Below, piece after piece: positions 43,953 through 54,809 of a DNA stretch of 64,000 nucleotides. The DNA is taken from NCBI GenBank assembly GCA_030765055.1, contig CM060950.1:21613903-21677902 (forward strand), written 5' to 3'. The notes beneath the pieces were generated by a model. That model was given only the letters and a program-made list of their open reading frames with translations. It was not told the origin of the DNA and searched no databases. Source of the stretch: Mantis religiosa. Taxonomy: Eukaryota > Arthropoda > Insecta > Mantodea > Mantidae. A program made the position numbers and the translations under genes. Each line of letters starts with the position of its first letter. Position 1 is the first letter of the stretch.

Positions 43953-44760
43953 CATGATATAGGACACATCACAACCATAAAATATATATCATCTTTACAA
44001 GTTTCATTTTAATATGGAAGTATTGCACATCTGGCCTAACAAAACAATAACATCATCTCCAAGTCATCTCTATAATTTATTTAAACGCTATTTTAAATAA
44101 GCCAAATTACAATAGTCAATCCCGTGCACTGAATATTGTCGTGGCGAAAAGCACAGTAATTTTGGTGCTGAGAGATAAGCGCGGCTTGAGTACACAAAGA
44201 GCCTGCAGATAAAGATAACAGGCGGACAGTGCTTGCATAAGCAGATAAACATAGCACTTGAGATAAATGACTTGCCGGCCCAGATAGGGTTTCACATAAG
44301 GAAGGTTTTAGTGATATCTAATCCTTGTTTCACATAAGCTTGCACCGTATCTCTTAACGGTCATATGACCTTATCACTTCTCATTGGCTGCTGTTGTGGT
44401 GCAGACTGTTGTGCGGTGAAAATTAGTTCATTATTTGACATGGTGATATATCTTTATATGTTGGAAGAGAATTGTCAAATTTATATTTTCGTAACTGTTT
44501 TAATGAAATATATTATGCAACAGAGTTGATTTATCTGAAATACATGTTAATTCTTTAACAAAGTAAAGAGGAGTTTCCTTTGCTTTCAAGCACATGGCAT
44601 GATTGCACGTGATTTAGTGGTAGTGGTGACATATTTGTTTATATGACTTTTATCACTGACCTTGTTTTCAACCGGATTAGTCATATATCGCCATTCGACG
44701 GTGTACTATGCTGAATGCGAGATTTCAATTATTTTATTGATCGTTTATTGCGCGTGTACT
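43953..44760. other. no recognised repeat
   Basis: Somewhat less AT-rich than average between 44140 and 44400 (AGATAAGCGCGGCTTGAG and following), possibly flank or UTR of the transposase remnant at 44771, but not identified. Confidence 0.35.
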
Positions 44761-44770
44761 TATTATATGT

Positions 44771-45222
44771 ATGATGGCAGAGTCTAGCGCCAGTTTTTCG
44801 CTGAAGCATTGCAAGGGAAAACCTTTACAAAGCGGCGAAAAAATAAATGTGGTGCATGTGTTTAATGCACTCACAGAGAAGAATCCGTCTTTGTCAGTGA
44901 GAGAAGTCGAACAGCTGTACCCTGAACTTACAAGTGTGTGTGTTAGATCCATAGGAACATCGCGACATGAAATTGAGACAACAGGAAAACTTACCACTCC
45001 AGGGGCGATATTGCTGTGTGGCGAAAACGTTATTTAAGGACAATCAGACTGTACCGAGATACAAGTTGCAAAATATACTACCTTGACAAGACTTGGGTGA
45101 ATGAAGGACACACACAAGTATGGCATGACACGATTATTAAGACTCAAAGACAAGCATTTTTGCAAGGTATGTGTGCTGGATTAAAAATTCCATTGGAAAA
45201 GGCCGAACGCCTTTCATTATAA
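44771..45222 (+). pseudogene. IS630/mariner-like transposase N-terminal fragment
   Basis: Two overlapping frames, 44771-45037 and 45016-45222. The second reads K-I-Y-Y-L-D-K-T-W-V-N-E-G-H-T, which is the first-aspartate region of DDE_3-type transposases (YYLDETWVNAGHT form), then Q-A-F-L-Q-G-M-C-A-G-L-K. A deletion or frameshift joins the HTH part to it. No end repeats were identified. Confidence 0.7.
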
Positions 45223-45371
45223 ACTTGTTTCAGTTTCATTGCTCATTCATTCAGTTTCAACTTGCTCAGTTTCATTATAAACTTCATTATTTTAGCATGC
45301 CTTCATATTCTTATTTGTATGATTTTATCTATCTTCCTGGCAATTATTATGACGTTTACAGCAGATTTCAA

Positions 45372-45797
45372 TGTGACGGGAAGGCACCGCCTATGGCCTA
45401 TGGCACGAAAGCATTAGCCAATTAGGATGAGGGGGAAGGTAGTTGCAGGCGGTGATACATGTCAGCAGGGCAAGGTTATATGAAACAGAGATTAGAGAAT
45501 AGTTGTTTTTCTTATTTGCTCGAGAAGTCTCTCGAATTTTCAATGAGGTATTTAAGAGAGCGATGACTCACCAAGAGTCAGTTGCGAGTAACCAGAAAAC
45601 AGTTGTAAAGACGTGTAACAAGAGTGTTGTAAACAGTGGAAGTTGAGTAAGCTGTTTGTTAATGTCATCGACCTTGGTGATGTAGATTGTGATATGTGAT
45701 GTAATTCTGCTGCTACGCAGTGTGTTTCTACACAAATAAAGAGCATTTAGAATTTCGGCAAAATGAACCTTTAAGTCTACGAACCCACAAAGTCACA
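45372..45797 (+). repeat. solo LTR related to the 8-kb Gypsy LTR
   Basis: TGTGACGGG at the start and CACAAAGTCACA at the end. The last third matches the 8130-8509 LTR in order: TGTCATCGACCTTGG, GATGTAATTCTGCTGCT, GTTTCTACACAAATAAAG, CTACGAACCCACAAAGT. Flanks TTCAA and ATATT do not match, so no target duplication is seen. Confidence 0.75.
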
Positions 45798-46019
45798 ATA
45801 TTATAAAGCATCTTGTGTATGCAAAATATTTTATTTTCATTATGAGTGACATATTCTGATAACTGCAATCATTCTTCTGAAGTACAATAAGTGTTGACAA
45901 AAAATATTTTGTGCACTTACTGTAATTTCCTTTTCCTTAACATAGTATAAGTTTTACAGATATGCATTACCTGTTTTAAGGATGAGAAAACAAAACCTAC
46001 AGAATATGATTTTAATGGA

Positions 46020-46545
46020 ATAGTGTTAAAGAAACTGCTTATTTGAATGAAAAACAGAAAAACATCCATCTTTTTTTGGATCACTGTGCAGCATATTCAC
46101 CTCAAATAATTTTGAAAAATAGAGTGGAATTTTTCTCTCCTTAATGTACCAGTAGTCTACAGCCACTCGATTTGGGCATCATTGCAAATTTTAAAGCTAA
46201 TTATATAAAAATACTGGTTCAACATTTAATAATACTGACTGGTGCAGGAAATGAAAATCTCACCATTAACTTACTACAAGCCATAGAATTTATTTCGGCA
46301 GTGTCATCCTCCACAATCAAACACTGCTTCTTTAAATCTGACATCTTAAAGATTGTGATGTTACCAGAAGTGATGAAATTGTGCCTATAAATGAACTAGC
46401 TCTATGAGAGGGTGCAAATTTTGAAACCTTTGATGACAATCTAGCCGTGTGTGTGGAGAACCACAGGATAAGATTATTGCAGACGTGATTAACAAAGCAG
46501 ACCAGCTTCAAGTGACACTGACAATTATGGGGGTCAAAATTCAAA
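46020..46545 (+). pseudogene. Tigger/pogo-type transposase C-terminal part
   Basis: Plus-strand frame 46172-46390 reads L-G-I-I-A-N-F-K-A-N-Y, L-V-Q-H-L-I, N-L-L-Q-A-I-E-F-I-S, T-I-K-H-C-F, the conserved region after the last DDE residue of Tigger transposases. The preceding L-D-H-C-A-A-Y stretch near 46080 (LDNCPAH form) and a following acidic region are degenerate. Confidence 0.75.
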
Positions 46546-47012
46546 TCTTAAAATATACCTAAAGTGGATGTAGTGTTAAGTCCAATAAATGTGTGTAGGC
46601 ATTACATCAGTATGAAAAGTTGTAGTGAAAAAGCTCTAAATTCATTAACATGTTTTGTAAAATGAGTCGTATGCACTTAATGCAAGAAAAGTGAAACAGG
46701 CCAAATTAAATGAGTACATTAAAGTAGGACCAATTTCTAAATAATGTTTACTTCGTATATATTGTTTGTGAAGTTGATGCCATAGCTTATCAAAATCTCA
46801 TTTGTAAGCAATTCTGAGTTACAAGTGATCTTCCCTCTTCCCCATGATACATGCATTAATCATGTTCACCTTGTACCTTCCTTTACCACTATTTTTTGAT
46901 TTCTCTTGATTAACCTCAGTCCCCATCTTTACAATATGTGTCAATTCTGTCTACAGTTAACTATAAATCAATCATAGATATTTAAATGTACTACCAAATC
47001 ATCTGCTTAAAC
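46546..47012. other. intron sequence, nothing recognised
   Basis: Part of the 12.7-kb RMDN1 intron; no repeat recognised. Confidence 0.5.
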
Positions 47013-47027
47013 TAACTGCAGAGTATT

Positions 47028-47265
47028 AAATTTAATCCCACATTTAAGTTCATCACTAAATCAGCAGATGGCAGCAGCAACCCCAGAATTACCCACACCG
47101 CTGGATCAAGCTTCAGTCGCATAAGAGCCGTAGATGCAAACGATGATTTGCGAAACATGTCCTCAAAATAGGTACGAAAGTGAAGCAGATGTGTAAAAAA
47201 TACGACTCATCTAAAATTTAATTTTTCGCTTCACTGTGGTGTTCCAATACAGTTAAATCTCGATA
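47028..47265 (+). mobile_element. 5'-truncated PLE copy (family alpha)
   Basis: 238-bp insertion with a perfect 15-bp target duplication TAACTGCAGAGTATT (47013-47027 and 47266-47280). Single orientation: GIY-YIG C-terminal tail (F-K-F-I-T-K-S-A-D-G), degraded hammerhead-like core (CCGTAGA, GCAAA/TTTGC, GAAAC at 47128-47158), terminal repeat, then the tail CTTCACTGTGGTGTTCC ending in CTCGATA. This copy defines the alpha 3' end. Confidence 0.9.
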
Positions 47266-47562
47266 TAACTGCAGAGTATTTACGTTTTCAATTGCTGGCA
47301 TGTAAGTACACACATTCCAAACACTGTACTATCCACTGTGCTTTTTCCTTTCCTAAATACTGCTTAACTCAATGTACTAAGCAGACATTATGTATTGTTT
47401 CCACAAGCTGCTTTCATTGTAGATTACAGCACCCACTTCACACAATTGGCATAGGCATGCCCAATGCAGGACTAAAAATTTAATTCAAATACCAGAATAG
47501 CTGTAAATATTGGTTTCTTTCATAAATATCTTTCACCATACATACTTAAAATTGATACACAC

Positions 47563-47777
47563 CTCATATTTAAATCTGCCTGAGAGGTGATGTAATGATG
47601 GGTCTTCTGGTCTGAGAATGAGTGCTTTATCTACATGCTCCTTGAAAACATAACCATCCTCAATTTTTTCACGTATTCCTTGAAATTCTCCTCGGCTACC
47701 AACAGTGATAGCAAACCATTTATGAGCTTCTGGATCACTTTCTTCCATTTCAATTGCCTGCTGTGCATAGTGAAATC
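47563..47777 (-). CDS. RMDN1: RMDN1-like gene, exon 3 of the visible four
   Basis: Minus strand, acceptor CTTTTCAG at 47778, donor GTGTGT at 47562, 215 bp. It enters in phase 1 (its first two bases complete a Gly codon with the G of the exon at 56913) and leaves in phase 0. Peptide: F-H-Y-A-Q-Q-A-I-E-M, then H-K-W-F-A-I-T-V-G-S, then Y-V-F-K-E-H-V-D-K-A-L, then P-E-D-P-S-L-H-H-L-S-G-R-F. This corresponds to the central TPR-like repeats of RMDN1, with the conserved FKEHVDKA block and L-x-G-R-F/W. Confidence 0.92.
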
Positions 47778-47806
47778 CTGAAAAGTGAAAAGTAAACATC
47801 ATATTG

Positions 47807-48179
47807 TTTAATAATTCCTTTCATGGAAATGTTGAAAACAGTGTTGTAATAAATTAAATTTAAAGGGAGTCGATTAATGACACTAAACAACACTTACTTT
47901 TGAATTTCCTGGAACAAGTTTCAGAGGCTATTTTCCTCCATTGTCAACCGTACATCGACTGGTTCTCAGTGGTGTAGCTTGCTACATTTTGTCGGTCTCC
48001 TCTGATGCTGTTCCTCAAATTGCCACCAGAGGAGACCTACAACAAAATATAGCAAGCTACACCACTGAGAGCCAGTCGATGTCCGGTTGACAATGGAGGA
48101 AAATAGCCTCTGAAACTTGTTCCGGGAAATTTAAAAGTAAGTGTTGTTTAGTGTCATTAATCGACTCCCTTTAAATTTG
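47807..48179 (-). mobile_element. PLE hairpin copy (family delta) next to an RMDN1 splice site
   Basis: 373-bp insertion with a 9-bp target duplication ATCATATTG (47798-47806 and 48180-48188). Two inverted arms of about 170 bp (GGAGTCGATTAATGACAC outermost) meet at about 48010. The tail is at the left on the minus strand (CAACACTGTTTTCAACATTTCC). It lies only 29 bp upstream (in the direction of transcription) of the 3' splice site of the exon at 47563-47777. Confidence 0.85.
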
Positions 48180-48659
48180 ATCATATTGCTTATGTATAGT
48201 AACTGCTAAATGGTTCATACTTGTAATGCATCTACTTTAAAGGTATTAATTGGAAAATGTTTTAACCAATTAAAAAAAGTTAGAAAGAACAAACATAACA
48301 GCTTCTTATATAGAGATAACATAGATACTGGAACTTGAAAACTAAACAAGTTAAATTGCCAGAGAAGAGTATAGCTATTTTCATAATTAAAGTGGTTCAG
48401 GAGTACATTTATTCATGCCCACAAGTTATTCAGTAAATTACTCTACACCTTCCAAACAAAACTTCTAGAAATTAAACAATGTGAAACAATATTAAAAATT
48501 TATGGATTGCAACCTGGTGCTATTACCTTAATTTCAATGAATTTTAAATTGCAAAATCTGCAAAAGATGCATAAAAATTAATCTGAAATTTATAATCTTT
48601 TCTAAACATTAGAAAGCATTTATTGCATTAAGTTCTACCATATACTTTCCCCTTATACT

Positions 48660-48896
48660 AGGCTGCTCCGTGGCCAAGCAGTTAGACCGTTCGGCTCTCA
48701 CCAAGGCAGGTCGGGTTCGATCCCAGGCAATTGCAAAGTGAGATTTGTGGTGAACAACACGGAGCTGGAGCGGGTTTTCTCCAGTTTCCCTACCATCTCA
48801 TTCCACCAGTGCTCCATCTTCATCTCATGTACCATCAGTATCACCGTCTGCAGTGCCATATGTAGTAAAAGCGGGTGTTAAACAATATCCACATCT
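48660..48896 (+). repeat. tRNA-derived SINE (family S2), copy 1
   Basis: 9-bp target duplication CCTTATACT (48651-48659 and 48897-48905). Head GGCTGCTCCGTGGCCAAGC, B box CGGGTTCGATCCC (48713-48725), body with GAGATTTGTGGTGAACAAC and TCATCTCATGTACCATC, ending in AAAGCGGGTGTTAAACA. Confidence 0.88.
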
Positions 48897-48905
48897 CCTT
48901 ATACT

Positions 48906-50179
48906 TTGTCCCTCCCACCCTTTCTTTAAACACAGGGTGGCATTTATGTGAATTACTATAATAAAAAATTTAAGTAAGTTGGTTATACAACAATACAGGA
49001 ATTTAAGAAGTTCATAATATTAACTCAAACACTTCAAGTACTCATCAAAATAAACATTTAATAACAAACTAACTAAAATAATATAAAATATAAACAGTTC
49101 CTACACTTTCAATATGTCACATAATGTGAAGTCTTCGAGCACTGGTTGGGCATGTCACAGTGACGTGGAAGGTAACTTAACCTTGGAGAGGAACCCACCA
49201 ACATAAATGTTGCTAAATTAAAACATTTTGTAAACACCTGTGTGTATATTTATAGTAAATGCTCTGAGCCATAAATCATATTAGGTATTCTATTATTCTT
49301 AAAGCTCTTAATGATTATGTTTTCAGTGCTCATAATCCATGCCTAAAGAATCCAAGAGCACATGTGTCCTAAAGTGAACCTCTTTTAATACTGCCTGCTT
49401 TCGTCAGATCGAGAGAACTAGATACCATCCATTTTCCATAAATTGGTGCACATGATCTTTGAATGATTTGTTACTCAAGACAGCTATTGGTTATAAAACT
49501 AATGAAAGACCACCTGGTATTATGGTCTGAAACGTGTCGAGACAACATATTGCAGTTTCCACAGGCTCTCTTAAACGTCCCCCAAAACTGTCAAGAACTA
49601 TGTAACGGACTACCTTACTAAGCAAAGCTTCAGGACATTGATCCCACACAACTTTAAGCTGTGTTTCACCAGATCACCTATCATCCAACCTTTATCATGC
49701 ACTCATACAAAAATACCAGCAGGAAGTCTACAATTTTGTGAGTTTTCCTTTTAAAAATAACAAAGGATTATAGCTTTCTAGCATCTGCTGTAATTTCCAT
49801 TCATTTACAAATTATTATACATTTACATACTTTCACTACACTGAGTTGCTGCTTACCCTTGGGCCCAAGAGACTCAACTGAGGTTGTCGAGTTAACGGGT
49901 CCCTATTAAGAAAAAAAGTCATCCTCATTTTCGTCATTTTTACTTATCTTCCTCAACTATTTGGCTTTTTGTCATGTTTACTTATCTTCCTCAACCATTT
50001 TGCTCTTACTCTGCCCAAAAAGTTCCCGATTTCAATTAATTTTTTTTCTAGTTTTTACATTCATAAACTACCTGCTGTAATTGCAAACATTACAGCACAG
50101 AATAGTTATTCTATTCCTATTCTTTTAATTAACATGCTGGTTTTACTCTTCATATGCACCATCATACTTCACAGCATAT
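48906..50179. other. intron sequence; one hammerhead-like motif
   Basis: AT-rich. At 49499-49533 a hammerhead-like motif stands alone (see that entry), so an old PLE piece may be present around 49380-49560. Nothing else recognised. A minor direct repeat CTTATCTTCCTCAAC occurs at 49944 and 49981. Confidence 0.45.
49499..49533 (+). ncRNA. isolated hammerhead-like motif
   Basis: CTAATGA (49499-49505; G4 of the box changed to A), perfect 6-bp stem AGACCA/TGGTCT (49507-49512 and 49523-49528), GAAAC (49529-49533) followed by GTGTCG. The arrangement is as in the PLE repeats, but no PLE coding sequence is recognisable nearby. Confidence 0.35.
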
Positions 50180-50936
50180 CAAAAACCTCCTCAGAAGTCT
50201 GGTCTGTATTTCCAATTTGCCATAGAAGATCAATCTTTGCAAAAAAGAATATTAAAAATAATTAAAAAGGTTCCCTTAAGAACAGAAAGCAAGCCAATAT
50301 TTCAAGAATTTAACATCTTACCTGTTCATTGTATTTATATTTATGAAGTAGTTTATTTTATACATAGGAATAGATCACTATTTACAAGTAATTCAGATTG
50401 TCACACATACAATACAAGGAACAGTAAAAATATACATCTAAATCATCATCGTCTCAGTCTGAGTCTAGATTTCATCTCTCACAAAGGAATCATTCTATAT
50501 AATAAACTCCCAGCTAAGATAAAAAATCTAAATAATAAAAATTTCAGAAAAGCTGTAAAAAATATCCTAATAAAAATAATGCCACAGACAATAGATGAGT
50601 TTTTGAGAAGTAGAATTGAATAATAAAGTAAATATTGTTTTTTTTTTGGTAAAAGTTATGTCTATTACAGTCTAGTTTTTGGAAGTGTAATACATTAAAA
50701 ATTGTGTGACCTAAGTTGCATTATTCTTAATTACTATTGTATTATTATTCTGTCAATTACTATTGTATTATTTAACTACTATTGTATTGTTTAATTACTA
50801 GTGCATTATTAATTACTATTGTATTCATAATGTTATTGCTCAAAAGAATTGTATTATTCCTACGGGCACAAATTTGACGAAGCCATGAATATTGTATGTT
50901 CTTACGGTGAATAAAACTTACTTACTTACTTACTTT
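50180..50936 (+). mobile_element. 5'-truncated LINE (CR1/Jockey-like) with TTAC tail
   Basis: Open frame 50195-50623 ends the reverse transcriptase protein: L-Q-K-R-I-L-K-I-I, Y-N-T-R-N-S, S-H-K-G-I-I-L-Y-N-K-L-P-A-K-I-K, stop TAA at 50621. A 3' UTR of about 310 bp has AATAAAAC and ends in (TTAC)n at about 50917-50935. Same superfamily as the copy at 16358-17328. Confidence 0.8.
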
Positions 50937-51257
50937 AACTTGATCACAAATTCAGCAACTTTATAATATTTTGTCTGCATAATCCCATGGTAGATGCTGA
51001 TCCAATGTCGTCTGTCTTCTCACATTAAGTCCATGTCTGCATATAAATCAATGCCCAATCTACTGTAATACCATGATCTTCCTTTACTTTCAACTGCAGC
51101 ATTTTATGTTGTTAGAATTCTAAGTTCCATTACATAATCGAATACTTCAGCTTAATATTTTCTACACTTTGGGTTGTGTAATGCTTAACTAGAAGACTTA
51201 GCTTTCTTTACCTCTTCTTTCTGAGCCTTCCAATAAGAAATTAATTTTCGTCCAACA
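50937..51257. other. intron sequence, nothing recognised
   Basis: No repeat or exon recognised. Confidence 0.5.
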
Positions 51258-51376
51258 CCAAAATCTCTAAATCCTTTCATGGAAGTGTTGAAAACAGTGT
51301 TGTTGTATAAATTAAATTAATTGGGAGTCGATTGATGACACTAAACAACACTTACTTTTAAATTTTCCCGGAACTA

Positions 51377-51404
51377 GTTTCAGAGGCCTTCCCTCTATCT
51401 TCAG
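51377..51404 (-). ncRNA. hammerhead-ribozyme-like core, left arm
   Basis: Minus strand: CTGAAGA (51404-51398), stem II AGAGG/CCTCT of 5 bp, GAAAC (51381-51377). Identical to the copy in the right arm. Confidence 0.5.
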
Positions 51405-51556
51405 CCGGACATCGACTGGTTCTCATTGGTGTAGCTGGCAATATTTTGTCATCGGTCTCCTCTGGTGGCGGTTCAGCAAGTTCCTCGAACCGCCACCAGA
51501 GGAGACCGATGACAAAATATTGCCAGCTACACCAATGAGAACCAGTCGATGTCCGG

Positions 51557-51584
51557 CTGAAGATAGAGGGAAGGCCTCTGAAAC
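51557..51584 (+). ncRNA. hammerhead-ribozyme-like core, right arm
   Basis: CTGAAGA (51557-51563), stem II AGAGG/CCTCT (51565-51569 and 51575-51579), GAAAC (51580-51584). CCGG at 51553 and again at 51592 could add a closing stem, not verified. Confidence 0.5.
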
Positions 51585-51929
51585 TAGTTCCGGGAAAATT
51601 TAAAAATAAGTGTTGTTTAGTGTCATTAATCGACTCCCAATTAATTTAACCAAAATCTCTCCCTGTTTACATCACTCCATTTTCATTTTCAGAATTCACT
51701 ACTTGTAATTTAAATGACGCTATATAGCTAGAATCTTTTTCATTACATTACACTGTTACATACACAACACACAACTTTTTTGACAGTGAACTTGATGCTG
51801 GCATCTGTTGACTCAACAAGCCATGTTGATTCTATGTTCCACCCAAAATGGTGGGCAGGCAGGCCAGCCAAAGAGAGGGTACCAATTTTCAAAAATTGAG
51901 ATGCATGATAATATAAAATTCTGAATATA

Positions 51930-52575
51930 ACATTAAAATATAAAATTAGTTGATTAACAACACTCACTACGGAACACGTTTCAGATGCTAGTTTCTTCCA
52001 TCATTTACAGGACATCAACTGAACTTACTTGTTGGCACTGGTCCTTATGTAGATTGCTCTAGCATGATTCTAAGAATTTGTACAATGGGTCGCTCTGTGA
52101 GACATCAAAATTGAACACTGTCCTTGTTATTTTGTAAAACTAAACATATTTAGAAACCAGCATGAAGGAACATTTCAGAAATATTAAATATAAACAGATT
52201 GATAAGTCAGCAGGGGCAGATCATTTTTGGTCATTTAATCAAGAAATAAATCCAGAAGTTAAATTATTAAAACAACTGAATGGACTGATACATATAATGA
52301 TTTGGGAGAAAATACTTAATTTGAAAAATAAACATCATGTGATGAATTTTGAAATACTACCCATATATTCAGTCAAAAAGTTTGCATTGGCCCCAGTAGA
52401 TGGCACTAAGATAGCAAACTATCCATCAACTTCTGGAAGTAACCAAACGGTTCATCAGTCTGCTGGTTGAAGATGTGATGCAAACAAAGCGAAACCAGTT
52501 CCAGAGGATTTAGACAATTTTAACCAAATAAGTGAAGTGAGTTACTATGTGTTTTGATTTATTCATAATGCTGTC
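51930..52575 (+). mobile_element. PLE fragment with GIY-YIG end
   Basis: A minus-oriented terminal-repeat piece (51940-52020, CACGTTTCAGATGC) is followed from about 52143 by a plus arm. The frame 52162-52470 reads M-K-E-H-F-R-N-I-K-Y-K-Q-I-D-K-S, D-H-F-W-S-F-N-Q-E and V-M-N-F-E-I, the C-terminal half of the PLE GIY-YIG domain. It ends near a degenerate core (GTTGAAGATGTGATGC, GCGAAACC). Limits approximate. Confidence 0.7.
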
Positions 52576-53894
52576 CTTGTTCTTACAGGTGAATTCTATT
52601 CCCCTGCTGACAATTCTTGGTTTGCTGTGATCTGGATTGTCATTTTCTTTCCACAAATGGGTGCCAACTTGTGATTTTTATACAATTCGTGTTTTATGCA
52701 TCTGGGATGTTCCTTGGTTCTTGCTTTTAAGTTGCTCTTAGTTTTCTCTTTATAAACTTTGTTGTAGTTATTGCATTATATATGATAGAATCCAAATTTT
52801 CTATCTGACAGAATGCTGTAATTGTTGATTGGAGCCAATTGGGTGTTATGTTCGCTGAAATTCTTTTTGAATTTGTCATACATCCGTGAATTTTTTGAAT
52901 GGTATCTTCTCATTTGATTTGCTGATAATGGTTGTTTGTTTTATCTTACACCCCTTCTGCTTCTCCTCCTTCTACTTTATTGCAAGTAAATGCTATTAGT
53001 AGGCCTGCCAGCTTAGAAAAAAGTTATTTTTATGAAATATGGACATTTATTATATACATTAAACTTAAATGTTTCATGTTAAATTAACAATACAGAATAC
53101 CACTCAGAATAAACATTGTAACGTTTGCAGTAATAAAACATGTAGCAATTTAGGTATACTCACCAATTTGCTTGGTATTTTTGTTCAGTCTACTTATTAG
53201 AATCATTTCATCAAAACTTTTTTCTATGTACTTTAAGTTAATCATGGTCAAAATGGAACATCATCTTGAAGGTTTACAGAAGCTTAAGTGACAAGCAATT
53301 AATGTTTACAGAAGCTTGTACCACAGATTTACATGATACATAAATTAATTGCATTATATGCTCCTCAGCTTTTATGTTTATGCTTAATTGCCAAATATAT
53401 ATTTCTATTTTAATAGTTATCCAATATTAAAATATATGGTTTTACAGTTTATATCTTCTCACTGCATTCTGTACCTGGTTTTGAGTTTGTCTGAATCAAA
53501 AGTTTGGATCTGTTTAAAAATTCATGGTCATTCCACAACTGAGAGAGATCAGGTCTATTTAAGAAATTTCTGGGTTTTTGAGGTCTTTCAATTATCAGAA
53601 TAACTTTATAATCATTCAACAATTATTCAAATTCCTTCCCAATTTGTATACAGCATTAGAGACAGAGAGGGAAAAAAAAAACAGCAGCTACCAGAAACAA
53701 GTTTGATTCTGAAAATATCGGAAATATTTGATGATGCTGTGTTCATAATATATGCATTAATACTACTCTGGCTTATTTTCAAAGGCAGAAAGTTTATTCA
53801 AAGCCAAAGCTTATTTCAAAGCTTTGCAGCTCGGCCGTACAAATGGTAGCCGACCAGTAAAATGCATGTGTCTCATAAGTGGACAAACATGAAT
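52576..53894. other. intron sequence, nothing recognised
   Basis: AT-rich; no repeat or exon recognised. A minus-strand relative of the PLE C-terminal region may extend from 52576 to about 52900 in degraded form (G-T-L-T-like words such as CCTTGGTTCTTGC), not demonstrated. Confidence 0.4.
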
Positions 53895-54020
53895 TTGAAC
53901 ATTACACAAATATAACTATTTGTAACAAAAACTTCACTTATGTTAAGAAAATGTCAATTTTTCTTATTAATTGAAATACATTTCACAAACATTTGCCCAC
54001 ATCTTCAGTCACTGCTTGTC
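53895..54020 (-). mobile_element. PLE single-arm fragment (family beta)
   Basis: ACATTACACAAATATAACTATTTG and ACTTCACTTATGTTAAG match the beta terminal repeat. On the minus strand CTGAAGA (54008-54002) and GAAAT (53985-53981) form a degraded hammerhead-like core. No second arm, no target duplication found. Confidence 0.6.
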
Positions 54021-54055
54021 CCGCATTAATTCATAAATATAAGCATACAACATTT

Positions 54056-54187
54056 CACAGCTGTGCTAGGGGTCCCGGGTTCAATTCCCAGCGGTGGGGG
54101 TGGGGATTTTTCTCCGACCAAGATAATTCCTCATCTTCCCCAGTCTGGAAGTATGAATGAGAGTGCGAATGAGAGTGTGATCAAATG

Positions 54188-54219
<32 letters not shown>
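54056..54219 (+). repeat. 5'-truncated SINE with poly-A
   Basis: B box GGGTTCAATTCCC (54077-54089), body GGTGGGGATTTTTCTCCG, TTCCTCATCTTCCCCAG, and a tail of about 30 A (54190-54219). The A box region is absent. Different from S1-S3 by its poly-A tail. Confidence 0.65.
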
Positions 54220-54221
<2 letters not shown>

Positions 54222-54543
54222 AATGAATATGAGTGAACACCTTCGATATGTTCCAAAGGTGAATAGCTGCCAATATGACTATTGGAGTTAAAGGAACAAT
54301 AAATGGAACAAAGAAAAAAAGAAAAATTTGCAGGCTAACAGGAAATACAGTTATTAAATTATAGATGAGTCGTATCAGCTTCACTTACGAAAGGAGAAAA
54401 TACAGTGTTTGCTATTTCTCAAATTTAACACCTTGGCCTATTCAAATTAATTCTTTTATCATGTCATATCAACAGTATAAATTTCAGTTCTGAATAATTA
54501 CAAGTATATGTAAACACATACAAACCAACCTATAATGAGAGTG

Positions 54544-54796
54544 GCTGCACTGTGGCTCAGTGGTTAGACCGCTTGGCTCTCACCAAGGCGGACCGGGTTC
54601 GATCCCAGGCGACCGCAAAGTGAGATTTGTGGTGGACAACACGGCACTGGGGCAGGTTTTCTCTGGGATCTCTGATTTCCCCCGCAATCTCATTCCACCG
54701 GTGTTCCATCTTCATCTCATGTACCATCAGTGTCATCAGCTGTGGTGCCATATGTAGTAAAAGCGGGCGTTAAACACTACACATTTCATTTTCATT
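54544..54796 (+). repeat. tRNA-derived SINE (family S2), copy 2
   Basis: Perfect 13-bp target duplication TATAATGAGAGTG (54531-54543 and 54797-54809). A box TGGCTCAGTGG (54553-54563) and B box CGGGTTCGATCCC (54594-54606) are both canonical, and the body is as in copy 1. It ends AAAGCGGGCGTTAAACACTACACATTTCATTTTCAT. Confidence 0.9.
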
Positions 54797-54809
54797 TATA
54801 ATGAGAGTG

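Larger units (their letters stand above)
51269..51649 (-). mobile_element. PLE hairpin copy (family delta), near-perfect palindrome
   Basis: 381-bp insertion with a perfect 11-bp target duplication CCAAAATCTCT (51258-51268 and 51650-51660). Two arms of about 155 bp (51325-51480 and 51490-51645) are almost identical inverted copies with a loop near GTTCAGCAAGTTCCTC. Each arm carries a hammerhead-like core. The tail is on the left (minus). Confidence 0.92.
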
